From: Schauerella fraxinea
GTDB lineage: Bacteria; Pseudomonadota; Gammaproteobacteria; Burkholderiales; Burkholderiaceae_B
Reading direction: 5' to 3'
Assembly (NCBI GenBank): GCA_030849945.1
Contig: JAVDKK010000001.1
Coordinates: 496,001 to 560,000 of the forward strand
Length of the DNA: 64,000 nucleotides
Shown here: positions 49,166 through 58,171 of the stretch, piece after piece
Position numbering within the stretch: position 1 is the stretch's first letter
Layout: each line of letters begins with the position of its first letter
Notes under the pieces: model-generated
What the model was told of the DNA's origin: nothing
What the model saw: only the letters and a program-made list of their open reading frames with translations
Databases searched by the model: none
Position numbers and translations under genes: made by a program

Positions 49166-51730
49166 ATGGCCATGCCAGCCGTCGCCGCCGACCGCGACAC
49201 GCTTACTGCGTTTCGCGACAGCGCGCGTGACTTCCTGCGTCAGACCGCTCCGCGCAGCCGCTTGCGGACACTGCGTCAGACACGTCCCGGCTTTGAGCGC
49301 GCCGTGTGGCGGCAGATGGCAGACGCCGGCTGGTGCGGGCTGCTTGCACCGGAATCCCTTGGCGGACTCGATCTGGGCTTGAGCGCGGTGGCCGTCATCG
49401 CTGAGGAAATCGGCCGCAATCTGCTGTCCGAGCCTTTTATCGGCGGGGCGGTGCAAACGCCCGCCTTGCTGGCTGCGTTGCCCGCAAGCGCGATCCGCGA
49501 CGATCTATTGGCGCGTATCGCCTCAGGCGACGCGCTGATCGGCGTGGCGGCGCAGACCGACGCTGCACGCGCATTGGCAGGGGTGCCGCGCATGACGCGC
49601 GAGGGCAACGCGCTGGTGCTCGATGGCGTTGCGCACTGGATCTACCCCGGCGCCGAGCTCGACGGCTGGATCGTGGCGGTGCGCCGTGCACCGGCAAACG
49701 CAGAGGAACATGCGAAGGCGCAGTCACCGGCCAAAGCAGCGGCCCAGGCACCGATGCATGCGGGCGCACAGGCGAATGCCACCCACGGGGATCGTCAGAA
49801 CGTTTGTGCAGACGCCATCGATGCGCTCATCTACGTGCCGCGCACCGCTCCCGGCGCTCAAGCGGAGACCGAAGATCGCGTTGACGGCACCACCGTGGGT
49901 AGCCTGCAGCTGAGCCACGTGCAGGTGTCCGGCGAGCACATTCTCGCCGAAGGCGAGGCCGCCCTACGTGCATGGCAGCATGCCATCGCCTGCACGCGCG
50001 CGATCCAGTCCGCGGAACTGCTCGGTATCGCGCGGCAGTCGTTCGACACCACCCGCGATTACCTCAATACCCGCGTGCAGTTCGGCAAGCCCATCGGCGC
50101 CAATCAAGCGTTGCAGCACCGCATGGTCGACGCCTTGCTGTATATCGAATTGGGCGATGCTGCCTTGCGCGCCCTGTTGGCCGGCGATCACACGCCCGCC
50201 CCCACCTTCAATGCCGCCTGCGCCCGCGTCAAGGCGCGTTGCGCACAAGCCGCGCTGCACATGACGCGGCTGGCCATCCAGTTTCATGGCGCGATCGGCT
50301 ACACCGATGAACTCGACGTAGGCCTGTATCTCAAGCGCGCGCTGCATCTGTGCGCATGGCATGGCGGCGTGCTCGACAATCAACGCGCGGCCCTGCCCGA
50401 GCCGTTTGCCGCAGTGCGGCGCGACGAGACACCAGCGGCCGGCGTACCAGCAGACGGACAAGCAGGCGCACGAGTCGATGTGCAAGCCGACGCACAAGCG
50501 GATGCACAACCCGACGCACAGGCAGGTCAATACAGTGCTGCCCCCTCGGACGCCGCGCGGGGCGCTGAAAACGGCGCCTCTGCCGAGGATTGGAACGCCA
50601 TGCCGGAACAGGCATTTCGCACGCGCATCCGCACCTTCATCCGTGCCCACTACCCCGATGCGCTGCGCAATCCGCCACGACGCTTGCACTGGCATGAACT
50701 CAAGGGTTGGTACCTGAAGCTTTCCGCACAAGGCTGGATCGCGCCCGCCTGGCCGCGCGAATACGGCGGCATGGCGCTCGCACCCGACAAACTCATCGCC
50801 TTCATCGAAGAGATGGAAGACTACGGCGTGGCGCGCATGCCGGATCAAGGTCTGATCAACATCGGACCCGTGCTGATGCGCTATGGCACGCCGGCACAGC
50901 GCGCGCGCTACCTGCCGCGCATCCTGAACGGTGACGACGTGTGGTGCCAAGGCTATTCCGAACCCAATGCCGGATCGGATCTGGCGTCATTGCGCACCGA
51001 GGCCATCCGCGATGGCGAGCACTTCGTGGTCAACGGCCAGAAGATCTGGACCACCTTGGCGCAAGATGCCACGCACATCTTCATGCTGGTGCGTACCGAT
51101 AAAACGGTGAAGAAGCAGGCCGGCATCAGCTTTTTGCTCGCCGATTTGAAAACCCCCGGCATCACCGTCAAACCGATCCGAAATATCGGCGACGAGGAAG
51201 AGTTTTGCGAAGTGTTCTTCGACAACGCACGCGTGCCGGCCGAGAACCTGGTGGGCGAACTCAACCAGGGCTGGACCATCGCCAAAGCGCTGCTGGACTT
51301 TGAACGCATCTTCGTCGGCAGCCCCAGTCAGGCCAAGTACGCGCTTAACCAACTGCGATTGGTGGGTCAGCATACCGGTGCTGCGAACGATCGCGGATTC
51401 GCTGATCGCTACATTGGATTTGCGCTGGACGTGGCCGATCTGCAAGCGCTGTATGCGGACTTTGCCGACATGGTCAAACGCGGTGAGCCGCTACCCGCCA
51501 GCGTCTCGCTGCTGAAGATCTTCGCCACCGAAACCTACTCACGGCTGTGCATGGCGGTGGTCGAGGCAGCACAGGAACGGGGCGGCGACGCCGCAGCGTT
51601 CATGGTGGACGGCACGCAGATCGCACCGGCCAATCGCCTCTACAACTCAGCCATCACAACGATCTATGGCGGTACCAACGAGATTCAGCGCAATATCCTG
51701 GCCAAGGCGGTGATCGGCTTACCCAGCTGA
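49166..51730 (+). CDS. Tandem-fused acyl-CoA dehydrogenase, second copy
   Basis: 854 residues, paralogous to the 43096-45546 product: first unit with GGLDLGLSAVAVIAEEIGR, NTRVQFGKPIGANQALQHRMVDA and QFHGAIGYTDELDVGLYLKRALHL; second unit with WPREYGGMALAPDKLIAFIEE, QGYSEPNAGSDLASL, VNGQKIWTTLAQDATHIF and YGGTNEIQRNILAKAVIGL. It has two low-complexity inserts, at about residues 180-215 and an Asp/Ala/Gln-repeat linker (about 415-460) joining the units. AGGAG precedes the ATG. The Bug gene downstream suggests an uptake-and-oxidation pair. Confidence 0.88.
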   Translation: MAMPAVAADRDTLTAFRDSARDFLRQTAPRSRLRTLRQTRPGFERAVWRQMADAGWCGLLAPESLGGLDLGLSAVAVIAEEIGRNLLSEPFIGGAVQTPALLAALPASAIRDDLLARIASGDALIGVAAQTDAARALAGVPRMTREGNALVLDGVAHWIYPGAELDGWIVAVRRAPANAEEHAKAQSPAKAAAQAPMHAGAQANATHGDRQNVCADAIDALIYVPRTAPGAQAETEDRVDGTTVGSLQLSHVQVSGEHILAEGEAALRAWQHAIACTRAIQSAELLGIARQSFDTTRDYLNTRVQFGKPIGANQALQHRMVDALLYIELGDAALRALLAGDHTPAPTFNAACARVKARCAQAALHMTRLAIQFHGAIGYTDELDVGLYLKRALHLCAWHGGVLDNQRAALPEPFAAVRRDETPAAGVPADGQAGARVDVQADAQADAQPDAQAGQYSAAPSDAARGAENGASAEDWNAMPEQAFRTRIRTFIRAHYPDALRNPPRRLHWHELKGWYLKLSAQGWIAPAWPREYGGMALAPDKLIAFIEEMEDYGVARMPDQGLINIGPVLMRYGTPAQRARYLPRILNGDDVWCQGYSEPNAGSDLASLRTEAIRDGEHFVVNGQKIWTTLAQDATHIFMLVRTDKTVKKQAGISFLLADLKTPGITVKPIRNIGDEEEFCEVFFDNARVPAENLVGELNQGWTIAKALLDFERIFVGSPSQAKYALNQLRLVGQHTGAANDRGFADRYIGFALDVADLQALYADFADMVKRGEPLPASVSLLKIFATETYSRLCMAVVEAAQERGGDAAAFMVDGTQIAPANRLYNSAITTIYGGTNEIQRNILAKAVIGLPS

Positions 51731-51884
51731 TACGCCGCCCGCTGCAAGAGGCGCGGCCCATTCGCCGCGCATGCCTTGAGATTCGTCGCACCGCTGCACC
51801 TTGCACCGCTTCACCGATAACGACAACAGCAACAACAAACACAACAACGATCGACATCGAAAAACGATCGAGGAGACGAATACC

Positions 51885-52853
51885 ATGCCGTTCAAGACAC
51901 TGATCGCAGGCCTGCTGCTTTCGCTGGCCATACCTGCTGCACACGCTGCCGACACGCCCTACCCTAATCGTCCGATCCGTTTGATCGTGCCGTTTGCGCC
52001 GGGCGGCGGCGCCGACGTGACCGCGCGCATCGTGGCGGAAGCGACCGGCAAGGTGCTCGGGCAAAGCATCGTGGTCGAGAACAAGCCCGGCGCGGGCGGC
52101 ACGGTAGGCGCGACGACCGTGAGCCGCGCCACACCCGATGGCTACACCCTGCTCTACACCACGCCGGGACCGCAGATCACCAATCCGTTTCTGATGCGCG
52201 CCCTGCCATACGATCCCGAGCGCGATCTCGTGCCCGTCTCGCGCTTAGCCGTCGTGCCGAGCGTGCTGGTGGTGGGCAAGCAACTGCCGGTCGACAGCGT
52301 CGACGGCTTGATCAAGTACGCCCGCGCCCACCCCAACGAAGTCCGATTTGCGAGCGCCGGCATCGGTGCCACCAGCCACTTGTCGGGCGAGTTGTTCAAA
52401 CGCATGGCCGACGTGCAGATCGATCACATCCCTTACGGCGGTACCGGCGCCGCCCTGCAGGATGTGCTGGGCGGCCGCGTCGAGATGGCCATCGATAGCG
52501 TTGCGGTGTATCTGCCGCAGATCAAGTCCGGCGCGGTCAAAGCGCTCGGCGTGACCACACCGCAGGAGCTGCCGATGCTGCCCGGCGTGCCGCCGATCGC
52601 CGACCAGTTGGCCGGCTTCGATGCGTCTCCGGTCAATTACCTTTCGGCCCCCGCCGGCACGCCGCCTGCCGTGATCGCCACCCTCAATCAAGCGGTCAAC
52701 AAGGCGCTCGACGATCCGTCGGTCAAGCAACGCATGCTGGACCTCGGCCTTCTGCCCAGCCCCAGCACGCCCAAGGAAATGGCGGATCAGATCGCCACCG
52801 AGCGCGCGAAGTGGAAGCAGGTCATCGAGAAATCGGGCGCCCGCATCGATTGA
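51885..52853 (+). CDS. Bug/TctC-family periplasmic solute-binding protein
   Basis: 322 residues from the ATG at 51885 with GAGGAGA upstream. Signal peptide MPFKTLIAGLLLSLAIPAAHA; IRLIVPFAPGGGADVTARI, IVVENKPGAGGTVGATT, ATPDGYTLLY, DHIPYGGTGAALQDVLGG. The 150-base leader before it is rich in CAA/ACA repeats. Downstream of the second fused acyl-CoA dehydrogenase and convergent with a LysR gene. Ligand likely a carboxylate; permease not nearby. Confidence 0.92.
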   Translation: MPFKTLIAGLLLSLAIPAAHAADTPYPNRPIRLIVPFAPGGGADVTARIVAEATGKVLGQSIVVENKPGAGGTVGATTVSRATPDGYTLLYTTPGPQITNPFLMRALPYDPERDLVPVSRLAVVPSVLVVGKQLPVDSVDGLIKYARAHPNEVRFASAGIGATSHLSGELFKRMADVQIDHIPYGGTGAALQDVLGGRVEMAIDSVAVYLPQIKSGAVKALGVTTPQELPMLPGVPPIADQLAGFDASPVNYLSAPAGTPPAVIATLNQAVNKALDDPSVKQRMLDLGLLPSPSTPKEMADQIATERAKWKQVIEKSGARID

Positions 52854-52871
52854 TACATGCCGCGATCGCCC

Positions 52872-53810
52872 TCAACCTGCAAACACCTGCTGCGTTTCGG
52901 GGCGTTCGCCGATCGCTCGCAACGCTTTGGCGGTGGTGCGTGCCGCCAAAGACAGCGGTCGCACCGCGGTGGTGGCCAACACCACCTGCCGCGCAATCAC
53001 GGGATCGACGATGCGCGCAGCCTGCAAGCTGCCTGCCGCCCACTCGGCCGCAATCGCATGCCGCGGCAGCACAGTGTAGGCGCCGCCCTGCGCAGTGATC
53101 GCCTTCTGCAATTGATTCGAATCTGCCGCCACGACCACATTGAGGGCGATCCCGGCGCGGCGCGCCAGTTGATCCAGCAGCACCCGCACGCCGCTGGGCG
53201 CGCTGGGCAGCACCAACGGCAATCCATCCAGCCGCGCAAAGGGCACCGTATCGCTACGCGTCAAGGCGTCACCGGCCTGACCCACCAGAAACGAATCGCA
53301 GGTAGCCAGCACCTCAACCTCGGATGCCGGTGCTTGTCCGTAGCGATACGGCAACCCGATATCGATATGCCCGCTGGCCAGCCATTGGTCGATCTGCCCC
53401 GCCGACCCTTCGAAGATATGCAGCGTGATGCCCGGGAAGGCCGCGCGCAGATCGAAGAACAACGGCATCACCAACGCGCGATACAGCGACGGCAATACCC
53501 CCAAGCGCACATCGCCAAACGGCATGCCCGCCGTGTCGGCCACTTGCTCACCCAGCGCATCCGCCTCGAAGAGCACCCGTTCGATCTGCGGCAGCAACCG
53601 TTGACCGAACTCGGTCAACGCCATCCCCCGCCCGGTGCGGCCAAACAACCGCCCCCGGCACTCCTCTTCAAGCCTGGCGATCTGCCGGCTGATCGCCGGC
53701 TGCGGCTGACCCAGCAGTGCCGCAGCCTGCTTCAGGCTCCCGGCGCGCGCGACCGTGGTGAACACAATCAGGCGATTCAAATCCCAGCGCGGCATTTTGG
53801 GTGAGGACAT
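52872..53810 (-). CDS. LysR-family transcriptional regulator
   Basis: 312 residues from the ATG at 53810 (another ATG five codons later). HTH around FTTVARAGSLKQAAALLGQPQPAISRQIARLE in pieces, then RLFGRTGRGMALTEFG and the effector domain (RLGVLPSLYRALVMPLFF, GHIDIGLPYRYG). Divergent from the Bug gene at 53929, which it probably regulates from the 118-base gap. Close in style to the LysR protein at 39076-40068. Confidence 0.9.
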   Translation of the reverse strand: MSSPKMPRWDLNRLIVFTTVARAGSLKQAAALLGQPQPAISRQIARLEEECRGRLFGRTGRGMALTEFGQRLLPQIERVLFEADALGEQVADTAGMPFGDVRLGVLPSLYRALVMPLFFDLRAAFPGITLHIFEGSAGQIDQWLASGHIDIGLPYRYGQAPASEVEVLATCDSFLVGQAGDALTRSDTVPFARLDGLPLVLPSAPSGVRVLLDQLARRAGIALNVVVAADSNQLQKAITAQGGAYTVLPRHAIAAEWAAGSLQAARIVDPVIARQVVLATTAVRPLSLAARTTAKALRAIGERPETQQVFAG

Positions 53811-53928
53811 AACGAAGATCGCAATGCTGATATGCGCAGGCCGCGACTGGTTCGCCGACCTTGGCGCACCTAGACTGAACGTCGTCACGGCGCACAGAAG
53901 CCGCGATCATAATAATGAGAGGAAGACA

Positions 53929-54897
53929 ATGTTAAACAGATTCGCGACGTTACTGACCGGCATCGTGTTGTGCACCGCAACCACGTTTGGCGCCCATGCT
54001 GCGGGCTTTCCCGACAAGCCGGTGCAACTGGTGGTGCCGTATTCGCCCGGCGGCATTACCGACAACCTCGCCCGGCTCTACGCCGAACGCCTCCAGGCGC
54101 TGTGGAAGCAGCCCGTGATCGTGGAAAACCGACCTGGCGCCGGGGGCTCGATCGGCGCCGGCAACGTGGCGCGCGCGCCCGCCGATGGTTACACCGTGCT
54201 GCTGGGCAGCGTGGGCATGGTGACCAATGGGCTGTTGCTCAAGAAATTACCCTACGACGCGAATGCGCTCACGCCCTTGGCGTTGGCCGCCCTCGCCCCC
54301 AATGTGCTCTACGTGCATCCCTCGGTACCGGCGACGACCACGGCCGAACTGGTCGACTATGCCAAACGCCATCCCGGAAAGTTGTCGTTCGCCTCGTCGG
54401 GCGTGGGCTCCAGCCCCCATTTGGCCGCCGAGCTGTTTGCGGCGCGCGCCGGTATCGACGTGCTGCAAGTGCCTTACGGCGGTACCGGCCCGGCGCTCTC
54501 CGACTTTCTGGGCGGTCAGGTCAACGCATACTTCGACACCATGCAATCGATGTCGTATGCCAAAAGCGGCAAGATCCGCGCGTTGGCGGTCACCACGTCC
54601 AAGCGGCTGGCCGACGAGCCGGGCTTGCCCACCGTTGAGGAATCCGGGGTCGCGCCCGGTGTCGTGTCGAGCAGCTGGTTCGGCTTCTTCTTGCCCACCG
54701 CCACCCCGCCGGCCACGCAAGCCGCCTTTGCTGCGGCCCTGGCGGAAGTCTCCCGCGACCCCCAGGTGCAAACCCGGCTCAAGGCGCTTGGCGTGGTGCC
54801 CGACTTCCGTGACCAGCAGGCATTCATGGCGTTCGTGAAAGACGAAGCCGTTAAATGGGAGGATGTGATCCGGACACAAAAAATTTCGATTCAGTGA
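53929..54897 (+). CDS. Bug/TctC-family periplasmic solute-binding protein
   Basis: 322 residues from the ATG at 53929 with AGAGGAAG upstream. Signal peptide MLNRFATLLTGIVLCTATTFGAHA; VQLVVPYSPGGITDNLARL, VIVENRPGAGGSIGAGN, APADGYTVLLG, VPYGGTGPALSDFLGG. Divergent from a LysR gene; followed by the BCCT transporter after 85 bases. Ligand unknown. Confidence 0.92.
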   Translation: MLNRFATLLTGIVLCTATTFGAHAAGFPDKPVQLVVPYSPGGITDNLARLYAERLQALWKQPVIVENRPGAGGSIGAGNVARAPADGYTVLLGSVGMVTNGLLLKKLPYDANALTPLALAALAPNVLYVHPSVPATTTAELVDYAKRHPGKLSFASSGVGSSPHLAAELFAARAGIDVLQVPYGGTGPALSDFLGGQVNAYFDTMQSMSYAKSGKIRALAVTTSKRLADEPGLPTVEESGVAPGVVSSSWFGFFLPTATPPATQAAFAAALAEVSRDPQVQTRLKALGVVPDFRDQQAFMAFVKDEAVKWEDVIRTQKISIQ

Positions 54898-54982
54898 AAA
54901 GGGGTAAGGGTGCTGGCCGGGATATTTAAGCAAATGTTAAGGTAATCGACCACGAAAAATAGACCTACCTCGAGAAGCCCCA

Positions 54983-57022
54983 ATGACGTCCCCTAGCCAG
55001 ACCGGCGCCGGCGCACCGCCGCCCGGCGCGCCCGATCACACGCCCAATCACACGCCCGACCCCGCGCCCAAATCCTCTCTTAATCCTCCTGTGTTCTACA
55101 CCTCGGCCGCCCTCGTGCTGCTGCTGGTCGCCTTTGCCGTGATTGCGCCCGACACCGCCGCGCGCGTCTTCGGCAGCACACAGGATTGGATCCTCACCAA
55201 CGCCAGCTGGTTCTACATTCTCACCGTGGCCATCGTCCTGGTGGTTACCGTGTTTCTTGCGATCAGCCGCTACGGCGACATCAAGCTGGGGCCGGACCAC
55301 AGCGAGCCCGACTATCGCAACCTGGCCTGGTTCGCGATGCTGTTTTCCGCCGGCATGGGCATCGGCATCATGTTCTTCGGCGTGGCCGAGCCCGTGATGC
55401 ACTTCATCGAGCCGCCCATCGGCGAGCCTGGCACCGCCATCGCCGCCCGCGAAGCCATGAAGCTGACGTTCTTCCACTGGGGGCTGCATGCCTGGGCGCT
55501 GTACGCCATCGTCGCGCTCATCCTGGCGTTCTTCAGCTACCGTCATGGCCTGCCGCTCACGCTGCGCTCCGCGCTCTTTCCCATCATCGGCAATCGCATC
55601 CACGGCCCCATCGGCCATGCCGTCGATATTTTCGCCATCATCGGCACCGTACTCGGCGTGGCCACCTCGCTTGGGCTCGGCGTAGAACAGATCAATAGCG
55701 GCCTGAACCACTTGTGGGGCGTGCCGATCAGCACGACCACGCAGATCATCCTGATCGTGGTCGCTTGCGGTTGTGCCACGCTCTCGGTCGCCAGCGGGCT
55801 GGACAAAGGCATCAAGATTCTGTCGGAGCTCAATCTCGGGCTTGCCGCCATCCTGATGCTGTTCGTACTCATCGCCGGTCCCACCGTATTCATTCTGCAG
55901 ACCTTCGTGCAGAACACAGGCGGCTATTTGTCGGAGATCGTCAGCAAGACCTTCAACCTGTATGCGTACAACCCGACGGACTGGATCGGCGGCTGGACGC
56001 TCTTTTACTGGGGCTGGTGGCTCGCGTGGTCGCCCTTCGTGGGCATGTTCATCGCGCGCATCTCGCGTGGCCGCACCATCCGCGAATTCATCTGCGGCGT
56101 CCTGTTCGTCCCCGCCGGCTTCACCCTGTTCTGGATGACGGTATTCGGCGACTCGGCGTTGCACATGATCCTGATCGATGGCGCCAAGGATCTCGCCGAC
56201 ACGGTCGATGCCAACACGTCGCTCGCGCTCTTCGCCTTCCTCGAAAAGCTGCCGTTCAGCTCTATCGTGAGCGTGCTGGCGATCGTCATGGTGATCGTGT
56301 TCTTCGTCACCTCGGCAGATTCAGGCGCACTGGTCGTCGACCTGCTGGCTTCCGGTGGCCGCGAAGGCACGCCGATGTGGCAACGCGTGTTCTGGTCGCT
56401 CTCGATGGGCGCCGTCGCGATCGCGCTGCTGCTCGCCGATGGCCTCACAGCCTTGCAGACCGCCACCATTGCCAGCGCGTTGCCGTTCTCGGTGATCCTG
56501 TTGCTGTCGATATGGGGGCTGTTCAAGGCGCTCAAGCTCGATGCCACCAAGCGCGGCATCCGCTATCAATCGCTCACGCTGTCGCGCCCTGCAGGCGCGA
56601 GCGATATGTCGTGGCAACGTCGATTGCGCAACATCGTGATGATGCCGCGCCGCACGCATGTGGTCCGCTTCATCGCCGATACGGTGCGCCCGGCGTTCAA
56701 CGATGTGGCCGAGGCCTGGCGCAAAGAAGGCTACACGGTCACGGTATCCGAGCCCGAAGATGACGCCGCCGAGATCGTGGTGTCGCACAACGATCTGCTG
56801 GACTTCACCTACGCCGTGCGCGCTGAGGAGTACACCCGTCCAAGCCTCAGCGCACGCGATCACGCCAAACTCGACGACGACGCCAAGTACTTCCGCGCCG
56901 AGGTTCACCTGCGCGAAGGCGGCCAGGACTACGACATCATGGGCTGGACCCGCGACGACGTGATCGGCGACATCCTCGATCAGTACGAACGGCACCGCCA
57001 CTATCTGCACGTGGTGCGATAG
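54983..57022 (+). CDS. BCCT-family betaine/choline/carnitine transporter (BetT-like)
   Basis: 679 residues, about 12 membrane segments. Signatures GMGIGIMFFGVAEPVMHF, FFHWGLHAWALYAIVAL and the BCCT box FYWGWWLAWSPFVGMFIARISRGRTIREF; Trp and Tyr residues of the substrate box are retained. A Pro-rich N-terminal stretch of about 30 residues and a cytoplasmic C-terminal extension of about 150 residues (after LLSIWGLFKALKLD) match BetT-type transporters, in which the tail senses osmolality. Probable substrate is choline, glycine betaine or another quaternary ammonium compound. Ended by a strong terminator. Confidence 0.9.
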   Translation: MTSPSQTGAGAPPPGAPDHTPNHTPDPAPKSSLNPPVFYTSAALVLLLVAFAVIAPDTAARVFGSTQDWILTNASWFYILTVAIVLVVTVFLAISRYGDIKLGPDHSEPDYRNLAWFAMLFSAGMGIGIMFFGVAEPVMHFIEPPIGEPGTAIAAREAMKLTFFHWGLHAWALYAIVALILAFFSYRHGLPLTLRSALFPIIGNRIHGPIGHAVDIFAIIGTVLGVATSLGLGVEQINSGLNHLWGVPISTTTQIILIVVACGCATLSVASGLDKGIKILSELNLGLAAILMLFVLIAGPTVFILQTFVQNTGGYLSEIVSKTFNLYAYNPTDWIGGWTLFYWGWWLAWSPFVGMFIARISRGRTIREFICGVLFVPAGFTLFWMTVFGDSALHMILIDGAKDLADTVDANTSLALFAFLEKLPFSSIVSVLAIVMVIVFFVTSADSGALVVDLLASGGREGTPMWQRVFWSLSMGAVAIALLLADGLTALQTATIASALPFSVILLLSIWGLFKALKLDATKRGIRYQSLTLSRPAGASDMSWQRRLRNIVMMPRRTHVVRFIADTVRPAFNDVAEAWRKEGYTVTVSEPEDDAAEIVVSHNDLLDFTYAVRAEEYTRPSLSARDHAKLDDDAKYFRAEVHLREGGQDYDIMGWTRDDVIGDILDQYERHRHYLHVVR

Positions 57023-57090
57023 CGCTTGACCCGGGCGCACGCCACAAGCGAGAACATCGCTTTAATGTGGCACCGCCCAAGCGTCGACCA

Positions 57091-57117
57091 GGATGGCCCA
57101 TCGGGCCATCCTTTTTT
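57091..57117 (+). terminator. Intrinsic terminator of the BCCT gene
   Basis: GGATGGCCC (57091-57099), loop ATC, GGGCCATCC (57103-57111), then six T residues. The T run overlaps the stop codon of the convergent proline-racemase-family gene. Confidence 0.9.
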
Positions 57118-58129
57118 ATCGCACCTGGAACCCCGCGCCCACCGGATCGTTGCGGTCGATCACCCAACGCGCCGTGCCCAGGATGCTGGCCGTACCTTTC
57201 ACGGTGGGCCGCACCGCGCGCGTGCCGGCCAGATCCACTTCACCCAGCAGGCAACCCTCGAACGTGCCGCTACCCAGCAATCCTTCCGACAGGATCGGTT
57301 GATTCAGCCCCATCTTGCCGCGCGCCTCGAACATCGCCATCATCGCGCTGGTGCCCGTGCCGCCGGGCGAACGATCGAGCTGGCCGTGGCTGAACACATG
57401 CACATTCTTGTAGAACGCGCCTTCGATCGTGGCGGGATGCCAGAACGTGACGAAGTTCAGATTGTTGATATGTGCCTCGGTAGGGTGCTGGATGCGATGT
57501 TGCGCATTGAGTTGGTCGCGCACCATCAAACCCAGGCGCGCCAGCTCGGTGCCGTTTTCCGGCGAGATGCGCAAGGCGCAGTTCGTCAGATCGACGATGC
57601 CGAAGTAGTTGCCGCCCCACACGATGTCGGCTTTCAGATCGCCGTACTCGGGTAGCGTGACCGGCAGATCCTGCGCTTCGACGTAGGCCGGCACGTTCTC
57701 GAAACGGGTCCACAAAATCTCGTCGCCTTCGGACTTCACTTCCGACACCACGAGCCCTGCCGTCGTCTCGAAGCGGATCTTGGTCAGCCCATCCGGGCTG
57801 CGCGGCACCAGGCCCAATGCCACCATCGCCATGCTGACGGCGATCGTGCCGTGGCCGCACATGTGCGAGTACTGGCTGCCATCGATATAGATCAGGCCGG
57901 CGTCGAATTCGGGACCGGACGGCGGCGTGAGAAACACGCCGAACATGTCGTTATGGCCGCGCGGCTCGCGCATCAGCGCGCAGCGCAGCCAGTCGTAGTT
58001 GGCCTCGAGAAACGCGCGCTTCTCGAGAATGCTCGAGCCGGCGGGATACGGAATACCGCTATGGACGATGCACAACGGCTCGCCTTCGGTATGGGTATAG
58101 ATGACATCGAACGCGTCTTGCTTGCGCAT
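57116..58129 (-). CDS. Proline-racemase-superfamily protein with Cys/Gly active-site pair
   Basis: 337 residues. Superfamily landmarks: HTEGEPLCIVHSG, RGHNDMFGVFLTPP, SHMCGHGTI with first catalytic C91, and DRSPGGTGTSAMM. In proline racemase and 4-hydroxyproline epimerase the second position is Cys (PCGTGT); in trans-3-hydroxy-L-proline dehydratase it is Thr. Here it is Gly256, leaving one acid/base residue, which argues against a standard two-base racemase and for a dehydratase or a different reaction. GGAG precedes the ATG. It is the last gene of the potDABC-like operon, so its substrate is probably what that transporter imports, for example a hydroxyproline derivative (inference). Confidence 0.85.
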   Translation of the reverse strand: MRKQDAFDVIYTHTEGEPLCIVHSGIPYPAGSSILEKRAFLEANYDWLRCALMREPRGHNDMFGVFLTPPSGPEFDAGLIYIDGSQYSHMCGHGTIAVSMAMVALGLVPRSPDGLTKIRFETTAGLVVSEVKSEGDEILWTRFENVPAYVEAQDLPVTLPEYGDLKADIVWGGNYFGIVDLTNCALRISPENGTELARLGLMVRDQLNAQHRIQHPTEAHINNLNFVTFWHPATIEGAFYKNVHVFSHGQLDRSPGGTGTSAMMAMFEARGKMGLNQPILSEGLLGSGTFEGCLLGEVDLAGTRAVRPTVKGTASILGTARWVIDRNDPVGAGFQVR

Positions 58130-58171
58130 GACCAGGTGCTCCAGAAAGAAGGTGGGTAGAAAAAGACGGGG

